Source: SAR202 cluster bacterium (GTDB lineage Bacteria; Chloroflexota; Dehalococcoidia; Lucifugimonadales; GCA-2719675). From it: a stretch of DNA of 64,000 nt. The stretch covers positions 145,872-209,871 of the forward strand of contig VFGW01000017.1 in assembly GCA_009392295.1 (NCBI GenBank), read 5' to 3'. Of this stretch, positions 54,162 through 61,943 are shown piece by piece (position 1 is the stretch's first letter; every line of letters starts with the position of its first letter). Under the pieces are notes generated by a model. It had not been told where the DNA came from, did no database searches, and saw only the letters and a program-made list of their open reading frames with translations. The translations under genes were made by a program, and so were the position numbers.

Positions 54162-55046
54162 ATGGATACTCAGATAATAGATGGAGTTAGACTTGCAAAT
54201 AAAATCCGTTTGCAAATTTCGGATAAGGTAAAAAATCTTAAAGAAAAAACAGGGGTCATTCCTGGTTTGGCAGTGATTTTAGTTGGTAATGATCCGGCTT
54301 CTAATGTTTATGTAAAATCTAAACAAAAAGCTGCTAAAGATATTGGCATGAATGCAACTGATTATTTGTTATCTGACACAGTGAATGATTCTGATGTGAT
54401 TGAATTAATTCATAATTTAAATAATGACAAATTGGTGCATGGAATTTTAGTTCAATTACCTTTGCCCAGCAATTTGTCAAAGACAAAAATTATTGATTCG
54501 ATTGATCCAAATAAAGATGTTGATGGATTGCATGTGGTTAATATGGGTAAATTAATGTCTGGGATGCAAATTTTTCCTCCTGCAACTCCATATGGTATTC
54601 AAAAAATTCTTTTGGATTCAGGGATTTCTGTAAATTCAAAACATGTAGTAGTTTTAGGTAGAAGCGAGATTGTTGGAAGGCCTATTTCTATTTTGATGTC
54701 ACAGAAAGGAATAGGCGGAGATGCTACAGTAACAGTTTGTCATAGCCAAACTCAAAATATTGAAAGTATTACCCGGCAGGCAGATATATTAATTGCAGCA
54801 ATAGGTCGGCCAAATTTTGTTACAGGATCAATGGTTAAAGATGGTGCAGTTGTTATAGATGTTGGAATTAATCGTGTGTCCGATATTAATAAAAAAAGAG
54901 GTTATAAATTAGTGGGTGATGTTTTTTTTGAAGAAGTACGGGAAAAAGCATCTGCAATTACACCTGTTCCAGGTGGTGTAGGCCCGATGACAATTGCGAT
55001 GTTATTAGAAAATACTTTTCAAGCTGCATGGATTAGTAGTTTATAA
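54162..55046 (+). CDS. folD: Bifunctional methylenetetrahydrofolate dehydrogenase/cyclohydrolase FolD
   Basis: Produces 10-formyl-tetrahydrofolate, the donor used by fmt. Y50 and catalytic K54 lie in NVYVKSKQKAA. GILVQLPLP, DPNKDVDGLH and VVLGRSEIVGRPISILM (nucleotide binding) follow, with TPVPGGVGPMTIAMLL near the end. Length 294 aa is normal. A TATAAT lies about 155 bases upstream, but a -35 box is not clear. Confidence 0.95.
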   Translation: MDTQIIDGVRLANKIRLQISDKVKNLKEKTGVIPGLAVILVGNDPASNVYVKSKQKAAKDIGMNATDYLLSDTVNDSDVIELIHNLNNDKLVHGILVQLPLPSNLSKTKIIDSIDPNKDVDGLHVVNMGKLMSGMQIFPPATPYGIQKILLDSGISVNSKHVVVLGRSEIVGRPISILMSQKGIGGDATVTVCHSQTQNIESITRQADILIAAIGRPNFVTGSMVKDGAVVIDVGINRVSDINKKRGYKLVGDVFFEEVREKASAITPVPGGVGPMTIAMLLENTFQAAWISSL

Positions 55047-55147
55047 TATTTGGCTCTTTATTGAATTTGTTTAATTGAATTAATTGGTGTTATACTGATC
55101 TATATAGTATTATTACGTTAATGCGTTATTTAACATAGGAGGATTTC

Positions 55148-55363
55148 GTGGGGAATGATCAATGGCCTGAGTGCCAAGCATGCGATACTGGTAGTAGTCT
55201 TTTGCCTTTATCTGACTTTGGAGGACAAGGTGCTTCCATACATTATAAAGCTTGGGTTTGTAGTAAACCTGAATGTGGTTTTAACATTAAGATTAGAAAC
55301 GGTGATGTTTATCTAAATGAACCTATTGGAAGTGGTTCTTCCCATTCACCTAGGATTAGGTAA
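55148..55363 (+). CDS. Small zinc-ribbon protein
   Basis: A 71-aa protein with CxxC (C9, C12) and CxxxxC (C38, C43) pairs, suggesting a single zinc ribbon. The GTG start follows a strong AGGAGG site. The tail (GSGSSHSPRIR) is flexible. No enzymatic domain is present, and nucleic-acid or protein binding is the usual role for such ribbons. It lies 101 bases after folD and ends 8 bases from the convergent HNH gene. Function unknown. Confidence 0.7.
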   Translation: MGNDQWPECQACDTGSSLLPLSDFGGQGASIHYKAWVCSKPECGFNIKIRNGDVYLNEPIGSGSSHSPRIR

Positions 55364-55371
55364 TTTTTAAT

Positions 55372-55875
55372 TTATACTGAAACTAGAAAAGGCTTCCATT
55401 CTTTTATGTTTTTGCTTTGAAGTATGTAATTTGAGTTTATATTTGGTTTTTTTGCCTTATTTATAAGCTTCATTTTAGCTTCTTGTGGTGTATATCCAGC
55501 TTTTTTATGATTACATTTAATGCAGGCAGCAACTACATTTTCCCAAGTATGTTTTCCACCTCTAGATTTTGGAATTACGTGGTCTAATGTGAGTGATTCA
55601 GATGATATCCCACAATATTGGCAAGTATTTTTATCTCGGAATAGAACTCCTTGTCTAGATATTTTTTTCGGATGAATTGGTTTGTGAATGTATGACATCA
55701 GCCTGATTACAATTGGAATATTAAAAGATTTTGATGGGGATTTGATGAATTCCTTACTATGAACTGTGGATTCTGCTTTTTCTAATAGTATTAGCGCTAG
55801 AGCTCTCTTAACATTGCATATATTTAAAGGTTGGTAGTTTTGATTGAGTACTAGTACAGGGTTTTGAGTAATCAA
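55372..55875 (-). CDS. HNH endonuclease family protein
   Basis: A 167-aa protein with a complete HNH/treble-clef core: CQYC (C85, C88), LTLDHVIPKSRGG (D98-H99), N113 and CIKCNHKKAG (C118, C121). The N-terminal 80 residues resemble the common bacterial stand-alone HNH family (VLVLNQNYQPLNICNVKRA). No restriction methylase or toxin partner lies nearby, so a repair or general DNA-processing role is more likely than restriction. It follows cvpA after 16 bases. Confidence 0.85.
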   Translation of the reverse strand: MITQNPVLVLNQNYQPLNICNVKRALALILLEKAESTVHSKEFIKSPSKSFNIPIVIRLMSYIHKPIHPKKISRQGVLFRDKNTCQYCGISSESLTLDHVIPKSRGGKHTWENVVAACIKCNHKKAGYTPQEAKMKLINKAKKPNINSNYILQSKNIKEWKPFLVSV

Positions 55876-55891
55876 ACTAAGGAACTTTCAA

Positions 55892-56491
55892 TTATTTATT
55901 ATTACTTAAAAAAAGTTGAATTGATGTTTTAAAGTCATTAGGAATTAATCCAAAAGTGCTAGCAGGTATTTTTTGAACTATTTTCAGCGTATTTGTGGAA
56001 AGAAATGAATTAGCAATATTATTTTCAATATCTTTATTTACCTTAAGAAATTGAATTTCTTTATTAACTATATTAGAAACAGAATTTTTTGGAAGTTCAA
56101 AATCATAAGTAAATCTTGTGATTCCTACAATTATTATTGAACAAATTAATGTGCCTATCAATAAGCCTAAAATAATTCCTCCAATTTTATCTATTATATT
56201 TGAAAAACCTAACGTAGCAATACTAAGTACGGGTTTAACTATTTTATAGCTGTAATTAAATACCATCATTGTAGCTAGAATTATTAGACTATATGATATA
56301 ACTGTGATGATAGTATCATTTCTAATTGATTGGGAAATAATCTCTCCTAGGTGTGGGCTAAATTGCCCGGCAAAGAGCCAGCCCAAAAATATTCCTCCAA
56401 TAGAAAATGTTGTTCTTAGAATTCCGATTTTCATTCCACTGTATGCTGATAAAAAAATTATCACCAGAAGGACATAGTCAATTGAATTCAT
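55892..56491 (-). CDS. CvpA family membrane protein
   Basis: A 199-aa protein with four hydrophobic segments. It starts NSIDYVLLVIIFLSAYSGMK and contains GFSNIIDKIGGIILGLLIG, both typical of CvpA. CvpA is linked to colicin V export and envelope stress in other bacteria, but its molecular role is unsettled. It is first in a two-gene minus-strand unit with the HNH gene and divergent from the MATE transporter. Confidence 0.8.
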   Translation of the reverse strand: MNSIDYVLLVIIFLSAYSGMKIGILRTTFSIGGIFLGWLFAGQFSPHLGEIISQSIRNDTIITVISYSLIILATMMVFNYSYKIVKPVLSIATLGFSNIIDKIGGIILGLLIGTLICSIIIVGITRFTYDFELPKNSVSNIVNKEIQFLKVNKDIENNIANSFLSTNTLKIVQKIPASTFGLIPNDFKTSIQLFLSNNK

Positions 56492-56657
56492 TATGTAATC
56501 CTAGATTTATTAATAAAAGAAATTTATATTGTTTCAGAGAGTTTATCATAATACAATTCAAATAGAATAGGTGATATGTTTTTACCAAACTAAAGTAATA
56601 GAAAATAAAGATTTATTATTGACGGAATTTTATAAAAATAATTATATCGATAACAAG

Positions 56658-57962
56658 ATGCATAGAAAAATTTTGTTTATAGCAGTTCCTTTAATTTTGT
56701 CTAATCTCACAGTCCCTTTACTTACATTTGTGGATACTGCAATGATAGGACATTTAGGAAACGTTTCTTATTTAGGTGGAATTACTGCTGGAGCTACTTT
56801 ATTTACTTTAATTTATGGGAATTTTATTTTTCTAAGGATGGGAACAACAGGGTTATCTGCACAGGCATTTGGAGCAAGGGAAAATAATGAATTATCTAAT
56901 GTATTTTCCCGATCAATTTTTTTGGGATTATTAATTGGATTATTAATAATTGTTTTTAGGGATGCAATATTTACTTTGTTTATGCCCGTTTTAAGTTTAA
57001 GTGGTAATGTGGGTGAATCTTCAGCAAATTATATGTCTATAAGAATTTTTAGTGCTCCGGCAGTTTTAATGAATTTTGGAATAATAGGTTGTTTGATTGG
57101 AATCCAAAAAACAAAAGTGGTTTTGATTATTACGTTTTTGGTTAATGGTTTGAATGTTATTTTAGACTATGTATTTGTAGTTTTTTACAAAATGGATGTT
57201 TCTGGTGTTGCTCTGGGAACTTTAATTTCTGAATGGGTTGCTTGTATTTTTGGATTGATTGTATTTGCGATGATTTTCAAAAGATTTAACATGAGATTAT
57301 TTGATATTAAACTGTTTTCAAAAGAAGAATTTTTGAAATTATTCAATTTAAATTTCGACATTTTCATTCGGACGTTTTGCTTGGTTGCCACACATATTTG
57401 GTTGATCAATCGAAGTTCAAATCTAGGAGATTTAGTATTGGCTGCAAATGGAATTTTGTTGAATTTTGTTTATATTTCTGCATTTTTTGTTGATGGATTC
57501 GCTTTCACGACAGAAAGTTTGGTGGGAGAAGCTAAAGGTGCAAAAGATGGAACTATGTTTAAGCGATATGTTATTAATTCAACAATTTGGTGTGTTGTTT
57601 CAGGAATGTTTTGTGTCATATTTTTTGGGGTTTTTGGTGCTAAATTAATTGCATTACTTACTGATATAGTAGCGGTAAAAGAAGTGTCTAATGAATATTT
57701 GCTATGGGTGATTTTGCTCCCTGTTATATCAGCATTTAGTTACCAATTAGACGGTATTTTTACTGGTGTAACTAGGACAAGAGACATGAGAAATGGTGCA
57801 ATAATTTCATTTTTTGTTTTTATTATTTCAACAATAATTTTTATTCCAATATTCGCAAATCATGGATTATGGCTGGCGTACATCTTATTTATTTTGGTTA
57901 GAGCCATTACTTTGGCATTAAGATTTCCAGCTTTACAAAGAGAAATAATTTTGTTTAAATGA
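56658..57962 (+). CDS. MATE family efflux transporter (DinF-like)
   Basis: Twelve-span multidrug/toxin extrusion transporter. The conserved start HRKILFIAVPLILSNLTVPL and VDTAMIGHLG place it with DinF-like MATE proteins; a second half-repeat begins near GFAFTTESLVGEAKG. I choose the ATG at 56658, which gives 434 aa and matches family N-termini. The ORF-track GTG at 56571 adds 29 polar residues and neither start has a strong ribosome site. Driving ion and substrate are unknown. A small membrane protein gene follows after 33 bases. Confidence 0.85.
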   Translation: MHRKILFIAVPLILSNLTVPLLTFVDTAMIGHLGNVSYLGGITAGATLFTLIYGNFIFLRMGTTGLSAQAFGARENNELSNVFSRSIFLGLLIGLLIIVFRDAIFTLFMPVLSLSGNVGESSANYMSIRIFSAPAVLMNFGIIGCLIGIQKTKVVLIITFLVNGLNVILDYVFVVFYKMDVSGVALGTLISEWVACIFGLIVFAMIFKRFNMRLFDIKLFSKEEFLKLFNLNFDIFIRTFCLVATHIWLINRSSNLGDLVLAANGILLNFVYISAFFVDGFAFTTESLVGEAKGAKDGTMFKRYVINSTIWCVVSGMFCVIFFGVFGAKLIALLTDIVAVKEVSNEYLLWVILLPVISAFSYQLDGIFTGVTRTRDMRNGAIISFFVFIISTIIFIPIFANHGLWLAYILFILVRAITLALRFPALQREIILFK

Positions 57963-57995
57963 GCTGCATCTATACGCCTTTCTAGGAATTAATAA

Positions 57996-58277
57996 ATGTT
58001 TAATGAAATCAAGAAAGCTTTTGATTTGTTATCTGATGTAGCAAATTATTTTCTTTCATTTTCTTTAATTTTTGTAATTGTTTTATATATTTTATCTGTA
58101 TTTTTTTTCGGGATATGGGGGTTATTTTGGGTTATTTCATCTAGTTTGGAATTTGGTTTTAAATTTTTAATTTTTTCAATTGCTTTTGTGTTCTTTTTGC
58201 TTGCTGGATGGGTTATTTGGAAACAAATTCAGATAAAGAACAATGAAGAGGAAAATATTAAGGAGATAGAGTATTGA
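57996..58277 (+). CDS. Small two-span membrane protein
   Basis: A 93-aa protein with two hydrophobic segments (about 18-48 and 53-73) and an acidic, lysine-containing tail (KNNEEENIKEIEY). I do not recognise a family. It lies between the MATE transporter and ybjQ, and its stop overlaps the ybjQ TTG start (TTGA), so it is translationally coupled to ybjQ. It may work with YbjQ or be a bystander. Confidence 0.6.
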   Translation: MFNEIKKAFDLLSDVANYFLSFSLIFVIVLYILSVFFFGIWGLFWVISSSLEFGFKFLIFSIAFVFFLLAGWVIWKQIQIKNNEEENIKEIEY

Positions 58278-58588
58278 TTATTGTAACAACTAATAAAGTT
58301 GAAGGTAGGGAAATAAAAAAAGTTTTGGGTCTTGTTCAAGCTAGTAGTGTAAGAGCTAGAGCGATAGGTAGAGACATAACAGCTTTGTTTAAATTGATGG
58401 CTGGTGGAGAAATCACTGAATACACTAAGTTGTTGGCTCAAACTAGAGAACAATCTTTGTCTAGGTTAATTTCCGAAGCTGAATCTAGAGGTGCAAACGC
58501 TGTGGTAGGTGTTAGATTTGTTACTTCTACTGTAGCTCAAGGTGCTTCAGAAATCTTGATTTATGGAACTGCTGTAGAGTTGGGTTAA
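58274..58588 (+). CDS. YbjQ/UPF0145 family protein
   Basis: A 104-aa protein of the YbjQ family, which folds as a heavy-metal-binding-like pentamer in known structures but has no agreed function. The pattern VTTNKVEGREIKKVLGLVQA, then RGANAVVGVRFVTSTV and EILIYGTAVEL are typical. The TTG start overlaps the previous stop and follows AGGAGA. Its stop is 3 bases from the convergent cupin stop. Confidence 0.85.
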   Translation: MIIVTTNKVEGREIKKVLGLVQASSVRARAIGRDITALFKLMAGGEITEYTKLLAQTREQSLSRLISEAESRGANAVVGVRFVTSTVAQGASEILIYGTAVELG

Positions 58589-58591
58589 TAA

Positions 58592-58990
58592 TTATTTTTT
58601 TGGTTTTCCCCAAATAATCAGAAGTTTTAGTTTTTTGTTGCTAGTGTTTGCAAATCCATGGTCAATATTTTGTGGAATTAAAATTGCATCACCAGAGGTT
58701 ACAGAGAATTTTTCTTTTCCAACCCACATTTCCCCAGAACCTTCTATGAAATAATAAAATTCTTCCAAGGCACTGTTGCCACTATGATGATGCATTCCTT
58801 CACTAGATCCAGGTGATAGTTCCCAGATTTGTGTTTTTATAGGTAGTTTAAGTTCCTCATCAAATAATTTACAAACATCAAAAGTTCCTTCTCCATTGTG
58901 ATGTGCTGGAATTTGATTAATATCTTTTGAATCATTTTGTTTGTAGAAGTTCATTTGGATTTTGGAGAATTTTTGTGATTTTTTTGACAT
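58592..58990 (-). CDS. Cupin-domain protein
   Basis: A single-domain cupin of 132 aa. Motif 1 reads GMHHHSGNSALEEFYYFIEG, with metal-binding HHH and E. Motif 2 includes GDAILIPQNIDHGF. Such proteins bind a metal and act as isomerases, dioxygenases or sensors, so no activity is assigned. It is transcribed in the same direction as the ManD/RspA-like gene about 100 bases upstream, and may act on sugars or acids of the same route. Confidence 0.8.
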   Translation of the reverse strand: MSKKSQKFSKIQMNFYKQNDSKDINQIPAHHNGEGTFDVCKLFDEELKLPIKTQIWELSPGSSEGMHHHSGNSALEEFYYFIEGSGEMWVGKEKFSVTSGDAILIPQNIDHGFANTSNKKLKLLIIWGKPKK

Positions 58991-59096
58991 CGATTACATT
59001 TATTTATTATTCCTAATAATAAGTAAAATGCGTCATAATTATTTAGATATTTTTTACATTTGGGGCATTGATTTTTCATTTATATATTTTCGGAAA

Positions 59097-60416
59097 TTAT
59101 GGTTTGATTACGGTTCCATCAGCTCTTCGTGTTGGACCCCAGGAGCCACCGTATGCTCTTTCTTTATATGGGAATTTTGAGGCCATTTTTTCATCAATAT
59201 CTATACCTAGTCCAGGTTTTTGATTCGGCCACATATATCCATTTTTAACTTCTGGAAAACCAGGGAACATTTCCAATGTATTTTGACCTGGAATTGCATA
59301 TTCTTGGATTCCAAAATTGTGATTATTGATATCTAACATTAAATTTGCTGCATGCCCTACAGGTGATGTGTCTCCAGGTCCGTGCCATGCAGTTCTTATA
59401 TTAAAAAGTTCAGACATTGCAGATATTTTTTTTGCTGGAGTAATGCCACCTATTTGAGACATATGGAATCTAATGAAATCGATAAGTTGATTTTTAATTA
59501 ACGGTATATATTCATGCTGGTTATTCCATAATTCACCCATAGCAAGTGGAGTTGAACATTGATTTCGAACTATTTTGAAATACTCTGAATCTTCAGGGCT
59601 AAAAAGATCTTCTAAGAAAAAGAGTTCGTATTTTTCAACTTCTTTTGCAAACCATATACCCATAATTGGAGGTATTCTTTCATGAACATCATGAAGCATT
59701 TCGAAATTCCATCCGATGGTATTTCTTAAATGTTCAAAAAGATTTAATGCTGACCTAACGTAAGGTCTAGGTTCAAAAATACCAGATGGAGATGCTTCAA
59801 TCAAACTAGTATTTTTTGATTTTTGGTACTTTAAATTTTCTTTTTGTTTTGTTACCCAAGAGGTTATCCATTTTGGTCCTTTAAAATTTTTTTTATTTAA
59901 ATTCTTAATTTGTTTTGATCCATAATTGGAGGTTAAGCCTGGCGTAGCTACTTGAACTCTAATATAGTGGAATCCTTTTTCTATAAATGACCTAGCATTA
60001 TCTTCAACTTCTTTAGGGTCTGAACCGTTTGCGTGAACATATACAGCTGCAGCTTCTCTGGATCTTCCACCTAATAAATCATAAACAGGCATTTGTGCAA
60101 TTTTTCCTTTGATGTCCCATAACGCTTGATCAATTCCAGAAATTGCATTGTTTAATACTGGTCCATTCCTCCAGTATGCGGAAACATTACTGGTTTGCCA
60201 GATATCTTCTATGTCATTAACATTTTTACCTAATAAAAAAGGTTTTAAATAATCATTAATCGCTGAATATACTGCAGTAGGTCTTTGTGTAAATGTTGCA
60301 TCTCCTACACCATATAATTCCGGCTCAGATGTTTCAATTTTTACTGTAACTAGTCTGGTGTTGTTTGGTTCAGTTAAAAAAGTTTTAATATTTCTAATAG
60401 TTATTTCATTTTTCAT
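59097..60416 (-). CDS. Enolase-superfamily enzyme, D-mannonate dehydratase/RspA-like
   Basis: Enolase-superfamily dehydratase-like protein of about 439 aa. WRNGPVLNNAISGIDQALWDIKGK and MLHDVHERIPP (D, H) are the ManD/RspA signature. Metal ligands continue with E in FLEDLFSP and E in AMGELWNN, and the catalytic His lies in TAWHGPGDTSP. ManD converts mannonate to 2-keto-3-deoxygluconate, but many RspA-like relatives have low or other activity. I choose the ATG at 60416, 7 bases after the upstream stop; the ORF-track ATG at 60434 overlaps it. The DapA-family gene could act on a 2-keto-3-deoxy acid, though it is 17 kb away. Confidence 0.85.
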   Translation of the reverse strand: MKNEITIRNIKTFLTEPNNTRLVTVKIETSEPELYGVGDATFTQRPTAVYSAINDYLKPFLLGKNVNDIEDIWQTSNVSAYWRNGPVLNNAISGIDQALWDIKGKIAQMPVYDLLGGRSREAAAVYVHANGSDPKEVEDNARSFIEKGFHYIRVQVATPGLTSNYGSKQIKNLNKKNFKGPKWITSWVTKQKENLKYQKSKNTSLIEASPSGIFEPRPYVRSALNLFEHLRNTIGWNFEMLHDVHERIPPIMGIWFAKEVEKYELFFLEDLFSPEDSEYFKIVRNQCSTPLAMGELWNNQHEYIPLIKNQLIDFIRFHMSQIGGITPAKKISAMSELFNIRTAWHGPGDTSPVGHAANLMLDINNHNFGIQEYAIPGQNTLEMFPGFPEVKNGYMWPNQKPGLGIDIDEKMASKFPYKERAYGGSWGPTRRADGTVIKP

Positions 60417-60423
60417 TGTATAT

Positions 60424-60885
60424 TTATTTGTCATATGTAACAGATTTAGCCCATGTCCATCCTTCTTCTCCAGTAGATATTACACGTACCTTGATTAGCC
60501 CAACGGGGAATCTTCTAAATGGCGACCCATCACCTTTGTCATATTGAGTATTTAAGCATCTGGCTTCATCAATGATTTCAACTTTTTCTCCAGCTTTTAA
60601 TTGAGATCCAATAGATGAAATTACACAGAATTCTTCCTTGGTAGCAGCCCAACTTCCCTTTGATACAGAGAATTGCTTCAATTCAAAAGAAGACCATAAT
60701 TCAAAAGGTAAATTTGTTTTAATATCAAGTGACTTACTAGCAGCACCACCACCAAATTTTGCTCCAGAATCTGAGTTCATAGTCACTGTTGGTTCGATAA
60801 GGGTACCTGTTTGGGTTGAAATGCTTGAACTACATCCAATGATTATTGATATAGAAAAAACAAATAATATTAAAAATATTTTGAT
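60424..60885 (-). CDS. SH3-like lipoprotein, second of a tandem pair, with probable ATC start
   Basis: The ORF track starts at an internal GTG (60786), which removes the signal peptide. The same open frame continues upstream and encodes KIFLILFVFSISIIIGCSS, a perfect lipoprotein signal, back to an in-frame stop. No ATG, GTG or TTG precedes it. An ATC at 60885, 7 bases after TTAGG, sits where the initiator Met should be. The mature part (GAKFGGG, EFCVISSIG, TGEEGWTWAKSV) parallels the upstream lipoprotein throughout. The TGEEGW segment suggests an SH3-like fold. Function unknown. If ATC is not used, a shorter unanchored product or a pseudogene results. Confidence 0.6.
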   Translation of the reverse strand: MKIFLILFVFSISIIIGCSSSISTQTGTLIEPTVTMNSDSGAKFGGGAASKSLDIKTNLPFELWSSFELKQFSVSKGSWAATKEEFCVISSIGSQLKAGEKVEIIDEARCLNTQYDKGDGSPFRRFPVGLIKVRVISTGEEGWTWAKSVTYDK

Positions 60886-60912
60886 TTTATTACCTAACCT
60901 TTTTGCTGTTTA

Positions 60913-61401
60913 TTATGGAGAGAAATTAACTGCCTTTGTCCAAGTCCAGCCCTCTTCTCCAGTATCAATTACTTTAATTTTAACTAATCCTACAATATAG
61001 TGTTTGGGTGAGCCATCGATGGTATTAATTCTTGAGTATAAGCAAGTACTTTCGTCAATTATTTCAATGTTAGAATTTACATTCAATTGTTTTCCTGAAA
61101 TCTCCTCTACTACACAAAATTCTGCTTTTGCAGAAATTCCGGTACCAATAGTTCTTTGGCTGATCATTTCGTTTTTATAAGAATCCCATAGGAGTAATGG
61201 TAATTGGATTTTTATATCTTGTTTTTTGTTAGCAGATGTACCGCCAAACTTTCGATCTCCTATAGAAATTGTGACTTCAGGTTGTTTGATTATTCCTGTT
61301 TGGATACCGGATTGTTTTTCTGAAGATGAGCATGCTAAAATCAGGAAAATAAATGAAATTAGCGTAGATATTATTAAACTTTGTGCATATTTATTTTTCA
61401 T
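60913..61401 (-). CDS. SH3-like lipoprotein, first of a tandem pair
   Basis: A 162-aa lipoprotein with signal ending LILACSS. The mature domain has RKFGGTSANKK, EFCVVEEISGK, NIEIIDESTCL and TGEEGWTWTKAV, the last resembling bacterial SH3-like folds. It is a paralog of the next gene, 27 bases downstream in the same frame. Two cysteines (EFCV and STCL) are conserved in both copies and may form a disulfide. I do not recognise a named family. Confidence 0.65.
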   Translation of the reverse strand: MKNKYAQSLIISTLISFIFLILACSSSEKQSGIQTGIIKQPEVTISIGDRKFGGTSANKKQDIKIQLPLLLWDSYKNEMISQRTIGTGISAKAEFCVVEEISGKQLNVNSNIEIIDESTCLYSRINTIDGSPKHYIVGLVKIKVIDTGEEGWTWTKAVNFSP

Positions 61402-61532
61402 TTTATGATTCTTTAGGATGTTAATTGATTAAATATAATATTTTTACTAGAGTTTAAACTTTTTTGTTTCAATTTGTAAACAACAAAAAGATTGGGCATT
61501 CGAAAAACATTTGTAGAAACTTTGGCTTTATA

Positions 61533-61943
61533 ATGAAATTAATTTTTAATATCAGTTATTTGCTTTGCTTTATAGTTTTATTTACTAGCTGTTCAAAAAA
61601 AGTTGATTCTGCAGATGTGGTTCAATCGATTCCTAAAATTAATACTGAAAGCAAAGAAGAAGCTCTTGCTAAACATTTAAATGAAATTGGATCTGTAATG
61701 TATGGAGCATTTTGGTGTCCATATTGCAGTCAACAGAAGAAGATATTTGGTAAAAATTTTATATATATAAAATATGTTGAGTGTGATCCCAGAGGTGAAA
61801 ACTCGAATTTCAAATTATGTGAGTATAAGGAAATTAGAAAATATCCTACGTGGGAAATTTATGGAGAGAGATTTGAAGGAGTTTTGAGTTTAAGTGAATT
61901 GGAAGAAATTTCTAATTTCAAGGGGTCAAATTTTTCATATTAA
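61533..61943 (+). CDS. Thioredoxin-fold lipoprotein with CPYC motif
   Basis: A 136-aa exported lipoprotein. Start at the ATG 61533 (MKLIFNISYL) places a clean signal before the lipobox FTSC (Cys20). The ORF-track start 23 codons earlier spoils the signal. The domain has AFWCPYCSQQKKIFG with CxxC, and RKYPTWEIYGERFEG with the cis-Pro. This closely resembles the thioredoxin-like domain found with vitamin K epoxide reductase homologues, suggesting a disulfide isomerase or oxidase role. No VKOR gene is adjacent. The stop overlaps the convergent protease stop in a shared TTAA. Confidence 0.75.
   Translation: MKLIFNISYLLCFIVLFTSCSKKVDSADVVQSIPKINTESKEEALAKHLNEIGSVMYGAFWCPYCSQQKKIFGKNFIYIKYVECDPRGENSNFKLCEYKEIRKYPTWEIYGERFEGVLSLSELEEISNFKGSNFSY

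Noticed and set aside
55372-55875. Restriction-modification or anti-phage island around the HNH gene
   Set aside because: Neighbours are folD, a zinc ribbon and cvpA; there is no methylase, helicase or mobility gene.
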